Position numbers and translations under genes: made by a program. This document shows, in pieces, positions 9,709 to 20,627 of a stretch of DNA of 64,000 nucleotides. The stretch is from contig FMBT01000338.1 in NCBI GenBank assembly GCA_900095095.1, positions 228,181-292,180 of the forward strand, read 5' to 3'. The stretch comes from Fragilariopsis cylindrus CCMP1102 (taxonomy: Eukaryota; Bacillariophyta; Bacillariophyceae; Bacillariales; Bacillariaceae). The notes beneath the pieces were generated by a model. That model saw nothing but the letters and a program-made list of their open reading frames with translations. It had not been told where the DNA came from and ran no database searches. Positions within the stretch are counted from its first letter, which is position 1; every line of letters starts with the position of its first letter.

Positions 9709-12700
9709 TTAATTTTTTCTGTCGTTCTTCCACTTAGTTAAGATCGTTTTAATTGATGCTTTCACAAATTTCCGTTTGGTATCAATGTCGTCTTGTACTT
9801 CGAATACTTCTGCTCCTACTTCTGCTCCTACCATAGTACATTTAACTAAAAATTGTCCATCATTATTAGAAACTTGAGTAAGAATTTCGTCTACCATCAT
9901 TTGTCTATTTGCAGGTAATTGTCTCTTTCCAGTTTTTTTGTCTACCATAGTTTTATTTTTGACTGATAGATATTTATGTATCCCAGTATCTATCAAAGCA
10001 CGTAACTTGTTGTTACCTGCATTCGTATTTGAACGACCTCCTGCGCTTAATAGTACATCATTTGGTGATATGACTGATACATAATCTGTGTTGGGTTTTT
10101 TCACATCCAACCTGGGACATTTCAACTTTTTATCCGTGTGCAGAAGTCCTTTGGTAGAGGTCTCGTATTTTTGTTTTGATACTGCATTCTTTACTTCCTT
10201 CTCTTCATCGGTCATCCAAAGACGCTTTTTCGGATTTTTTTGTTGTTCTTCTAAATAGGCACCCACGTCAACCTTTAAAAGACGACTATCTTCTTCAACA
10301 TCTTGGGATTGACTTTTCGAATCACTATCCTTCGAATCGTCCTGAACAAATGCATTCCATTCGAGAAAAATTCTAGAAAGAAGTCTAGGACGGTCTAGTG
10401 CAATCTCTTTATTTGCCGGATTAGTTACCAATGTAAAACCAGCTGATTTTCCAGTTAACATACCTTTATGATAACAGATGGATGATTCACAGAACATCTT
10501 GTTGGTGCCTTCATAAATATGATAGTCATTGTTAGTTTCACAAATCAATTTGTCACATTCGATAGACGTTGTTGCACCTTTGCCTTTACATAATACTAAT
10601 GATTTCCCAATTCCAAAATGAAGATTGGTACGATATGATTTGTCCTGGTCGATATGTAACCCAGTTTGCCCACCAGGTGGATATATCAATAATTTATCAC
10701 CGGATGATGTATCTGGATTATTTTTCCACTTATCTAATATGAAACAAATAGTCGGTGCTTCTTCTTGGTAATTTTGAAGAATCCTGTCTGCCCCTCCACC
10801 TTTTAAATTCAATTGAATGTATGCTCCATCCACCTTGTTTCTTACCACTTGAAAAGCTGAAACAACACCCCAACTATCTTCTTTTTTGAGATTCTTCTCA
10901 TTCAATAAAAATTTACCTTCCTTGAGTAAATTTATCACCAAATTGTGATTACAAACACCCTCCGATGGAGTATACACATTGCCTTCACAAGCAATAGGTA
11001 GTAAAGGTCTTTTGCTATACTCGACATTATCCAAAGTCACCGGTAGGGAGGATTCTTGACTACCAGACAGTAAATTCGTAATAATAGTTTTCGTGGTAGG
11101 GTCGAGAGTAATAGATGAGACTGTAGTAGTAGTTCCATCAGATTTTTTGTTCATGGTGTTACTGTTGATGGAATCATTCGACACACGTTCAGAATTAAGG
11201 CCAGTAGTCTTCGGTCCAGCTAGGAAAAGTTTGTTTGGGTAGAACATGAAATAAAGTATAAAATAAGGGAATGATATCAGGAAAATGTGAGTAATAGAAA
11301 TATCAACATCCAATGAACAATCTATAATCTCGTAAACACGCACGACGTACCTTTCGCTTCCGTTGTTGTTGTTGTTGTTGTTGTTGTTATACCGTTCTGC
11401 TTTTTAGATGATGATGATGAGGATGATGACGACGACGATGATTTTGAAAAGAAAGAAGATATATCCCCTTGTTTCAAATTGTTTTGACATTTCTGTGTAA
11501 CACCTGATTCTGATGTTGATGATCGTTGTCTGACAGTAGAATGATATGCGGTTTGTGTTCGTTTGACAGAAGAAGAAGGTGCGGTTCGTTTGATAACAGG
11601 AGGATGTTTTGAATCGGTATTTGAATTAGCATTGGCATTGGCATTGACATTAGTCTTCGACGACGAATAACATATATCGTTATTACCAGAAGATGAGATA
11701 GAAGAGTTGTTGTAGTCGTCATTTTCTTTGTTGTTGTTATTGTTATTGTTGCTACTACTACCGTAGTTCGCCACCATCTTCACTGCACCTTGTTTCTTTT
11801 TTCCACCACCACCACTGACTCGTTTTCTATTCTTGGTAGTACCAGTGTTGTCCTCAAAGTCCGATTCATCGTTGTCAGTTGCTGCATCACTATCCTCGTC
11901 GTATTCTTCTTCTTCCGATTCTTCGTTGTCATCGATATCCATCAAACTACTAAAATCTGATTCGTTGTCATCATCATCATCGTTTTTGCGTTTGCGACCT
12001 GCTTTCTTCTTCTTGGTCACTTTTTTTTTCTGTTTCTTCTTTTTCGATACAACCTCTTCTTCTTCTTCTTCTTCTTCACTACTGCTATCATCTGTATAGC
12101 TGATATCTTTTATCTGCGATGATCGTCTACTAGTACGGCGTCCAGTAGTAGTAGAAGTAGTAGTAGTAGTGATCACGATTTCTTCCTCGTCGTCTTCTTC
12201 GTCATCATCATCATTATCGTTGGAGGATGTTATTACAACACTATTGTTCTTATTGTTGTAATCATTCACCAATGCTGCACATTCTGTTTCGATAAGAACT
12301 TCGTCATCTCCATCACGGACGCTTCTTTTGTCTTCGTTACCGTCGTCGTTTTCTTCTAACGATGATGATGATGATGATGATGCCGTAGCTGTTGCTTTCG
12401 ATGATGCTGCTGTTGCTGTTGCTGTTATCGAGGCACTACTACGTTGAGAACCACGACGACGACGTCCGCTACGTCCACCATTGCCACCATCGTCATCGTC
12501 AATTAATAATCGAATAGAAGAAACAATCACCGATTGTTCTTGACCGGTCGAGGACCATTTAATTAATAGTTCCGAATCTTGTTGTAATTTAGAGAATGAT
12601 AAACTAGTAGTACTACCATCTTTCATTATAATTGGATCCACTATTGTGACCAGATGTTCCGTCTTACCCTGTGTGACATATGCAAGAACTACTGGTACTG

Positions 12701-12746
12701 GTGCTTTTGCTGTTGCTGCTGTTTTCTTCATCTTCTTCGGTGGCAT
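9709..12746 (-). CDS. Tudor-like / AlkB-like 2OG oxygenase / DUF6824 multidomain protein
   Basis: Two exons, 12746-11351 and 11219-9709, flank a 131-bp intron (GTACGT...CCTAG, phase 1) and give about 968 residues. Exon 1 starts with MPPKK and a small N-terminal domain ending WSSTGQEQSVIVSSIRLL (Tudor-like), then a long acidic, Ser-rich and Lys-rich disordered region (EEEE, KKKK runs) typical of nuclear proteins, with DISSFFSK, a PIP-box-like peptide. Exon 2 has LLIYPPGGQTGLHIDQD, then HFGIGKSLV and ICYHKGM, the order of AlkB-type Fe(II)/2OG enzymes (H-x-D near residue 654, distal His near 716). It then has DVLLSAGGRSNTNAGNNKLR and later MMVDEILTQV, a DUF6824-like domain. I infer a nuclear nucleic-acid or chromatin oxygenase. 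The stop at 9709 follows an A-run; a 1-nt change would add about 35 more sensible residues. Confidence 0.6.
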
Positions 12747-13399
12747 GGTTTGATTTGCTTTATTCGGCAGTGTGTGTGTGTGTGTATCGTGTTACGGTAC
12801 GTTCAATAATGATAGTGGTGAAAATTTTCGTCGATTCGAGTAGTAGTCGAGACGATTTTCCAATAATAGCAATGAGAAGCAAAAGAATAATCGATTGATA
12901 TTCACTTTGATTTTTGATTTTGTCATTGTTTTACCGGGCGCAGTTTCGAAGTTTGTCGGAATGAGACTTTCCATTCTTGAATAAAAAATGTCAGCAAAAT
13001 ATCGAGAATTGCTCAGGTCCCCCTCGATAAATCAGTCCCGCGTGACTTACAACCAAACAAAACGATCCATCAAAAATCATAGATCATCAAATATCAAATA
13101 TATCAAATTTAATCAGTGTTAATAGCACCAACTCCCAAAGAAATTGCTGCCGTTCTTCAGCCTTCGACGATACATTTAAGGACATGACTGCTACTACTAG
13201 TAGTACTAGCAGTACAAGAAGTATTGTGGTGATGCCAGTAGTGGCAGAATTATGTCGATCATACAAATATAATGATCATATTCTCGTCGAAAAAACGAGA
13301 AGAAGACAACAACGAGGAAACGTCCAAGAATGGATGTGCATGAGGAGAACTACTCGTCACCATCACCATAACGATCATCATCGTCGTTACAGTTTCAGT

Positions 13400-14014
13400 C
13401 ACAGTCACAGTTACTACTTGCCACCAATTCCAATACTAATAATAGCTGTTGTTGTTTTGAGGTACGATCATGCCCTACGAAAAATAATCAAAATGGTATG
13501 TTTGCTATACAGAATATTGCATGTGGTGATTTAATTGTTGCACACGAGGATCCTTTTTTTTTAAGCCATACAACAATCCGATGATGAATCTTTTCGCGAA
13601 ACAACAAAGAATGACAGCAGTAAAATAAAATCTGCATCATCAACATGCTGGTCTATGGAAATGGATTGGACGTTACAAGATGCAGTACCTCAATTTACGA
13701 TTTTGTCGAAAGAACATACGGCAACATTCTGGCATTCCTTCCGAGCAGCGCATTCTGAATTTAAACAGTTTTCCGAGTCCGAATTGGAGGAACGATATAT
13801 GTATTTAGTAAACAACAACTCCGACGAGCAGGAACAACAAGCACTACCGCTACTAGTACATGTAATTGAGTTCTTTTTTGTGATGATTGATTCGCTAACG
13901 CTACAGTTAGTAGTATCAATGACCTTTTTAAATCTAGAATCGTTGTTTGGGCCTTATTACTCCGTAGGTTGTGACGAATTGGTTAATATCGCTTCCTCAA
14001 CACTACGTATATAG
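13400..14014 (+). pseudogene. SET-domain-like fragment with a frameshift
   Basis: From about 13455 one frame reads CCCFEVRSCPTKNNQNGMFA and then IQNIACGDLIVAHEDPFF. This resembles the start of SMYD-type SET domains (G-x-G-x-F-A, then I-x-x-G-D-x-I). After a run of nine T at 13552-13561 the frame is lost. A second frame (from about 13570; ATG at 13655) gives MEMDWTLQDAVPQFTILSK and ELEERYMYL, then runs into sequence antisense to the glutamate receptor fragment and stops at 14014. An intact protein would be a lysine methyltransferase-like enzyme. This is either a broken, truncated relic or a gene whose splicing I cannot resolve. The frame at 13184-13534 (Thr, His and Tyr rich) may be its leader or chance. 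Confidence 0.4.
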
Positions 14015-15542
14015 TCCCCATTCGTATCCCCCTGGATGGTTAAGAAAGCTGCAAGATTGGCGGTATATGCAGCGAGGACAACTAAAATTAAAAAACTAAA
14101 TCCAAAATTTAGCAGTTTTTTGGATAAAGTTGATGCCATATCAAATTCAACAGATTGCCCAAATCCATCATTTGCACTTGCAAGGAAAGAATCAAAAAAT
14201 ATACTAAGTAATGTAGTGTTCGATAATATACTGTACCTTCAATGAATGCTTCATCACGTAGTTTATACCACCATTTATTTCTTGTACCATCTTTGTTTGC
14301 AAACCAAACCCCCATCATACTTACTAATACCATTGTTATTAGCAGTATAAGCCATAATGTTGGTTCGAATGGCTTTGCAAACTTTAAGACATTTGCGAGG
14401 AGTGATCCTGTTTCCTAGAAAACAAGATAATAGAAAAGGAATGAGACACAAAATCCATGTTGTATATATTCTATGTTTTCCAGGGGAAATGTACACATTA
14501 CTGTACTGCATGAACTTACTTTGTTTTTGTCACTAGAAGGATTCTTATATATAACATTATCTTATCAATTGCAAGTGGTGTAGTGAATGATGTCATTTGT
14601 AACCGTTCTGTTGTGATCCAAAAAAACTTGGTGATAAGCAACTTAAACCTCCTGGATGTCATATACAGAAGCCGTATATACAGATGAAGTGACAACGACA
14701 GCGGATCCTCCAGATCGATGTGTATAATTCAATCCACTAATATCGGATACATCTACTATTGCATCTAAATAATCCATCAACCAGCCTTCCCATGGTATAG
14801 TGTCATTCAATAATCCTGTTCACTGACGTCATTGTGACTACCGTTGGCACTAATTTTATAATGAACTGGATACCAAAATTCTGGGACTACAAACAAAGTG
14901 AAACGAATGGTGAAAGCGTAACGTTTACGATGTGAGCCTTTTTTTTGCCTCGTTCTTCTTCAAACAAAATCAAATGTCTAGTAGCTAGCTAGCTAGCTAC
15001 TTGTTGCGAATCTTCTACGTACCTGTTGTCGTAATGAATTTATCTTTTACAGCTTGTGTAGACACGTATCCGTATAATAATTGCAGTTGAATTGCATGTT
15101 GAATAGGAATAGTATATATCAGTTTCTAAGAATCCGAATTGGTCAGTCCTACGGAATATCTCTTTGGAATCTTTACATTTGTTGTAATCTACGTAACAAA
15201 ACGATTCATAGCAGAATTCTGGTAGAGATATAGGAAGATTATTATCATCGTCGTCTACTACTTGACATGAAGGATGGACTGAAATATCATGCTGATTGCA
15301 ACTACCGGATCCATACATTAGGGGAAGCATGTAGATGCATGGTTACCAGTAGATGATCCGTACACCGAAACACCTAAGCCTGGACCATCAGTTGGAAGTA
15401 ATTCTAAATTGTTTATGCTATTCCCATTCCCAACAACACAATTTGCTGCCGAAATAAAAAGGGAACTAACATCGATACAAGGACAATCGATTGAACTGGC
15501 GTAGCCTGCTGTCGTTACTAATGATGAAATCGATGTTGACAT
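13957..15542 (-). pseudogene. ionotropic glutamate receptor N-terminal to M3 piece
   Basis: Reading down from 15542, the strand gives a Cys-rich N-terminal region (CPCIDVSSLFISAANCVVG, then PEFCYESFCYVDYNKC). Then come S1 segments (IPWEGWLMDYLDAIVD, AVVVTSSVYTASVYD, WITTERLQMTSFTTPLA), M1 (PFEPTLWLILLITMVLVSMM), the pore loop (FFDSFLASANDGFGQSVEF) and M3 with the family hallmark AAYTANLAAFLT. Intron-like joints are visible (GTACGT near 15021, TTTTCTAG near 14417). Frames break in a C-run near 15322, near 15090, near 14530 and near 14215. After SVEEAILTN (near 13970) receptor sequence stops and a stop codon follows. The missing S2-M4 half is at 4846-5715. Working relatives are ligand-gated cation channels of the plasma membrane. 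Confidence 0.75.
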
Positions 15543-15684
15543 TGTTTCTTGTGTGGTATGTCTTTTACTGTAGATGATTTATTTGGAGTGATTATTGGCT
15601 ATGTTCGCCGATCTATAAGACTGAGCAGATGCGCAAAAAGCGGCGGGGAAGTGGGTCATACATTTATTTGTACGTGATGGTACT

Positions 15685-15772
15685 GTAGTTTGGAAGTAAC
15701 CATGAGCGAAATGGTAGTTTGGAAGTAACCATGAGCGAAATGGTAGTTTAGAAGTAACATGAGCGAAAAGCG
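15685..15772. repeat. 29-bp tandem repeat with a reverse-complement echo
   Basis: The unit GTAGTTTGGAAGTAACCATG plus AGCGAAATG starts at 15685, 15714 and 15743; the last unit is diverged. Immediately after it, at about 15777-15793, GTTACCTCCAAACTAC repeats the unit's start as a reverse complement, so the array can fold back. Confidence 0.8.
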
Positions 15773-15959
15773 ATTTGTTACCTCCAAACTACTACTACTT
15801 GTAGTAGCTATGTACTAGGCCATTGCTGAAGATGGGAAGTACATTTTCTATTTAGGGCTGAAAACAGTCTACTCACATTATCAAATACAGGTACAGTCTA
15901 CTCGCGTTAACAAATGCAGGTAGTCAGTGCCGGTTTGATGCCCAAACTGCCACTATAAG

Positions 15960-17500
15960 AAACTAAATCCTGCCCAAATTTTACTAGTAATTGTTAGTCT
16001 ACTATAGAATAACAACTTTAGCATCAAGTATTTACACCTGAAAGTCATTTTTTGGAAAATACTATGAAATTTACAATTGATCTATTGGATGGTGAACTGT
16101 TATATTACGTAGTCTTTAAGCTACTGGTATCTCATAATGTAGGCTCATACACAGCACACATCAAATACCCCCAATAATGGCCCATTTGCAGTGTTTTGTG
16201 GACATACAGTAAGCTCAAAAAGGTGAACCATCACAAAATATGTGATGGGGTGCACATATCTACCAAAAGAACAACTCTTGGTGCTTGGTGATACCAGCTT
16301 AGGTGCGCGCAAAATTGGAAAACCCTGTTTTGGACCTAAATGGCCCATTTTTGGTTAATGCGGCCCTACAACTTCATAACCTCCATAGAAACCTAAGCAT
16401 TATTTGGACCTTGTACGTATAGATATAATGGATACTAGTACATACACCTAACCCATCTGGTGTTGTCCTCTGCAACCCTTCCAAATGAGATATTTTATGT
16501 TCATTTCTGATCAAAAATCATCTTGTTGTTTTTGTGCCTTCCACAACAGTGAAATGAATGGTGTCTGCTTCATTGAAACACCAACCAACCATCTCCATAC
16601 TACTTTTGTTAAGATAAATTAATACAGCTTGTATTTGTTACTGTCATTTATATATTAAAATAGAAAAAACTTGCCATCCCACACTACACAGTAAGATCTC
16701 ATGTTTATTCATCATATGTCTGCTAGACAACATTGGTGTACAGGGGTTACCTTCTTCGCCAAGGGCCAAAACCTATTTTTACCCTATATTAGCTAAAATC
16801 TACTAAAATTTATCCTGCACGAGGTGTGCCATGTGAACCAGAGGCTCTATTAATGGGGCTTTAGGTGGGTTAGTTTATTTCATGAGTATGTATGTTTTAT
16901 GAAAACAGGGGTAAACTACAGTTACATCCAAATAATGGTGGTTGGGATGATGCTGCTTTCCATTCACAAGTATATGTCCTGGTGAGGACAGTGAATCAAT
17001 TATGTGTTCCAATTTACCTGGTGGTATGTGTAAATAAAGATATCTTACTGTGTAGTGTGGGATGGTGTGTTTATTTCTTATTTTAATATATAGAAATATC
17101 AGTAACAAATACAAGCTGTATCAATTTATCTTAACAAAAGTAGTATGGAGATGGTTGGTTGGTGATTTTGATCAGAAATGAACAACAAAATATCTCATAT
17201 GAAACGGTTGCAGAGGACAACACTCAGATAGGTTGGGTGCACAATCATCCACATAGTGTACTAGAAAATTCGTTTTGCTATTGATGCACGAACACAAACA
17301 CTAGATTTTTGACCAGAAATTAAAAACAAAATATCCAGACTGGTTGCGTTGGGTGCACTAACATTCCTTCAGTGTACTAGAACGTTGTATTTGCCTCCTA
17401 CAACTTTTTGTTTCTGTGGTTGAGGAATAAAATTCGTTTTTGCTTTTGATGCACTTACACAAACAACCAGATGTTCGACCAAAAATGAACAACAAATATC
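15960..17500 (+). mobile_element. dispersed composite repeat, copy 1
   Basis: Several blocks here reappear, mostly as the reverse complement, at 60.6-62.75 kb. The block at 15966-16060 (CCCAAATTTTACTAGTA, then ATAACAACTTTAGCATCAAG) matches 62750-62650, the block at 16050-16160 matches 62640-62520, and the block at 16728-16890 (GTGAACCAGAGGC, then GCTTTAGGTGGG) matches 61710-61540. The unit GATTTTTGACCAGAAAT, with GTTGCAGAGGA, occurs several times at both loci. No complete transposase or reverse transcriptase is visible. A short coding-like start (MKFTIDLLDGE at about 16065) exists in both copies. It is most likely a non-autonomous or decayed element. There is no gene between 15.55 and 18.05 kb. 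Confidence 0.65.
16440..17240. repeat. large inverted repeat (arms about 16440-16700 and 17040-17240)
   Basis: The left arm, read as its reverse complement, gives CTTACTGTGTAGTGTGGGAT, CAGTAACAAATACAAGCTGT, ATCTTAACAAAAGTAGTATG, GAGATGGTTGGTTGGTG and GTTGCAGAGGACAACAC. The same string of blocks, with small differences, stands in the right arm from 17045 to 17225. The spacer is about 340 bp. This is a fold-back structure within the copy 1 repeat. Confidence 0.85.
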
Positions 17501-18057
17501 CCATTTGAAGAAACAACTTGATTGTACACACCATGAACCTCCCTTACATACTCCTGTACATCTTCTTGTGCCGATGTAGGGGGTCGGTGACTTACAGAAT
17601 GAAAAGACTACATAATTACTAGAACTTCTCGTTCCGCGCCTAACCGACATAAGTAAAAACTGCATATTTAAAAAAGAAAGAAATATTACAAACAAAAATG
17701 AAAGAAAAAGGAAAAACGTATGCAATTCACATACAGTGTATCGTATCGCAATACAGCAATATTGTCTATGCGGTGAACAAGTCAAAAATTAGACAGTTTC
17801 ACGATTCACACTTCCTGCTTTACCAGTACGTGTAGCTAGTTGCAGAAAGTTACATCTATTACATAATATAATAATAGAAAGTTCGTTTACATGCTTTACA
17901 ACCTTATTTTATTATTGTGTCGTGTTACATAGTGTTTTCTTGTAGGATGTATGTTAGGATGATGGGAGTAAGTTTGGTGATTGTTACCCGATCATGCTTT
18001 GCTTCTACTTCTGCTTATTCTTTTCATTTTTGTACTATATTATATTATGTAAACATT

Positions 18058-19966
18058 TTATAATCCAAGTGTCATTGTGTATTGTGTTATTGCAAATATT
18101 GATATAATACCAGACATTAATGCAGTAAATTTTTTCCATTTATTATCAGAATCTTCAAATTCTTCTGGTATAACTTCTGTTGCACCAACATAAACAAATG
18201 TACCAGCAACAACAGCTAACATAATAGAATCAACTATCGGATCAGCAAATTCATTCACCACAATACCAAGACCACATCCAATTGGACCCATCAAACTAAA
18301 GATACTTAGAAAGACAATGATTTGATTTTTTGGCATTCCTGATTTCAAGAAAGCAACTAATAATGCAATTGATTCTGCCGGCTGTAAAAGCGTGGAATTT
18401 GTTTTGTTTTTGAGAGAGAACATGGGTATGTATAGAGAAAAGAATAATGTGAGAAGGACAACGACACGACAAAAACAATGCACCGTAAACATGCGAAGCT
18501 AAGAAGTTTAATCCAGTGGTCCGTCATGATGTGATATTTGATACGATAGGAATGGTGATCCACCCACTTCCATCTGCGGTCATCTTCGGTACAGTATATC
18601 GCTATCGCTATCGCTATTGATATTATTTTCTTCTGACTCTTGTACGGAGTTCGTATCGTACTGTATTAAGATCTGGGACACGTCCGTCGTCTTGCCGTAC
18701 GCGATGATAGCATAGCATACTATACCCCAACAGATTGACAAAGAAGAAAAATTGAATTTAGACAAAAAAGTAACGTACCTGATGTAATGCAATTGAAACT
18801 GTTAATAATGCTGAATCACTAAATGTATCACTTAATCCTAATGCAGCCATTTCTAATATAGAATGTACTGCTAATGCTGCTAGTAAAATTACAGCAGATC
18901 GACCACTATTTTGTTGTTGGGCGTCTTTACTGTGTGTGTGTGCCACTCCATTCTTCTTATTATTCCCTTTTACCTTATTGGTATTATCTTGTGCATGTTC
19001 CATTTCATGCAATGCACCATGTGCATCAAATGCAACTTTTTCAACAAAGAATATTAACATATATCCTGATAATACTAACATATATGGTGTTGCCTCATTA
19101 CTCATAAGACCACCTACTAATCCACCGGTATTAGATGAAAATCCATGTACACATTCTGGTATTAAATGTCCAAATGCTAATGATAAAAAAACACCACCAC
19201 TGAAAGCATTTGCTAATGATAATGCTAATTTGTTTTCACCAAATGATTTTGATTTTAATGGTACTAACCAACAAACAACATTCAGTATTGTTAAAAAAGT
19301 TTGAAAGATAATTTTCCATCCATTTAATGGTATATTATATGGCATATTCTTTGTAGCTGTAACAGCTGCAGCAGCTGCACCACCAATGATAGCTTCTGTT
19401 GCAGATGTTGCTGAAGCAGAAGAGATATGTCCTCCTCGAGGTATACCTGTCAAAAAATCACATTCCTCAAGAAGAGAAGACGCAGACGAAGATGCAGAAT
19501 GTTGCGACGACGTACAACGATGAAAGTCTTTACAGCATTCAGCAATTGAAGAGACACCTCCAGCTTTATTTTTACCCATAATTCGTTTCCCTATTCCACC
19601 TAATGTGTTTTTAATCGGTGGTAGACCTGTAGATGTAGATGAAGATGAGCCCGAATTGGTGACGGGAGGACATGAGGACGATCCCATTGTACATGTTGAT
19701 GATGCAGATTCAGTGGTACTACTAGTAGTAGAAGAAGCAGAAGGTCCTCCGCCTCCGAAAAAGGAACTACCAGCACCGCTAGCAGCCTCTACAGATCGTA
19801 CTGCTTTTGTGAGAGTGACACTTTCTGTCAGTAGGACTAGTGCCAAAATTAGCATCCCCTTGCTATGTAAAGGGGATATCGTTTTACGACGACGACGACG
19901 ACGCTGTCCATTGATGTTGGCGTTGGCGTTGCTATTTCGAAACGATGATAAACCAAAAGACACCAT
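18058..19966 (-). CDS. ZIP-family divalent metal transporter
   Basis: Two exons, 19966-18779 and 18381-18058, with a 397-bp intron (GTACGT...TTTACAG), give 503 residues. A signal or anchor helix lies near the start (MLILALVLLTESV), then a Ser/Gly/Cys-rich luminal region, then the ZIP core: GWKIIFQTFLTILNVVCWLV, FSGGVFLSLAFGHLIPE, ATPYMLVLSGYMLIFFVEKV, a His-containing loop (VAHTHSKDAQQ), LAALAVHSILEMAALGLS (His/Glu metal site of TM4), ALHQ joined by splicing to PAESIALLVAFLKSG (TM5 His/Glu), and three further helices. The splice falls exactly inside the TM5 metal motif, which supports the model. It should move zinc, iron or related ions into the cytosol, from outside or from an organelle. The metal cannot be told from sequence. 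Confidence 0.85.
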
Positions 19967-19973
19967 CCTATAA

Positions 19974-20591
19974 TATATTTAATTGTCGTTTGTTGGTTGT
20001 TGGTACCGCTTGCCTTATCTTCTTCTGTGATTGCTTCTGTTATTTGCTTCCAATATTTTCGTTATTGCTATTGTCGTCGCGTCTTTGTCGTTCCCGTTGC
20101 TTCTTCAGGTAGAAGGCGAGTTTGGGCTGTGTTGTGTTGTCCAGTATGTTGTATAGGCTTACTTCTGTAGCTACAGTACTGTATTATGTTGATATGAACG
20201 TGGAAACAAGAATGAAAAAGAGAGCATGAAATCTTGCTCTGACACGAGGCACAAGAACAATGCAGCCAAATGCCATGAATGACGCATGAAATGAAAGGTA
20301 TGATATTTTAAGCCCACTCGGTTGACGGAAAGACACCAGATCTAAGAAATTAACCAATGAGATTTAAAGAAATGTTGTTAGATCTACGTCATAGCCCGCC
20401 CACGTGACTAAATCATACTTTTCAGTCGTCAATTCGTTGTTGGCGCCATTCTTCAAAAAAAACATTAAAATAATGCTCAAAATCAGCATCGTAACACATC
20501 TATCAACGTTCAAAGCCAAGGACTCGCTTTGTCCCCATATATGCAGGGCAGCTGATAATTAATGTTGTGGGATCAAATCATGGGCCATGCC

Positions 20592-20627
<36 letters not shown>

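Noticed and set aside
7871-12746. Interpreting the oxygenase pair as a bacterial-type operon
   Set aside because: The genes are convergent, one has a spliceosomal intron, and codon and low-complexity features match the eukaryotic neighbours.
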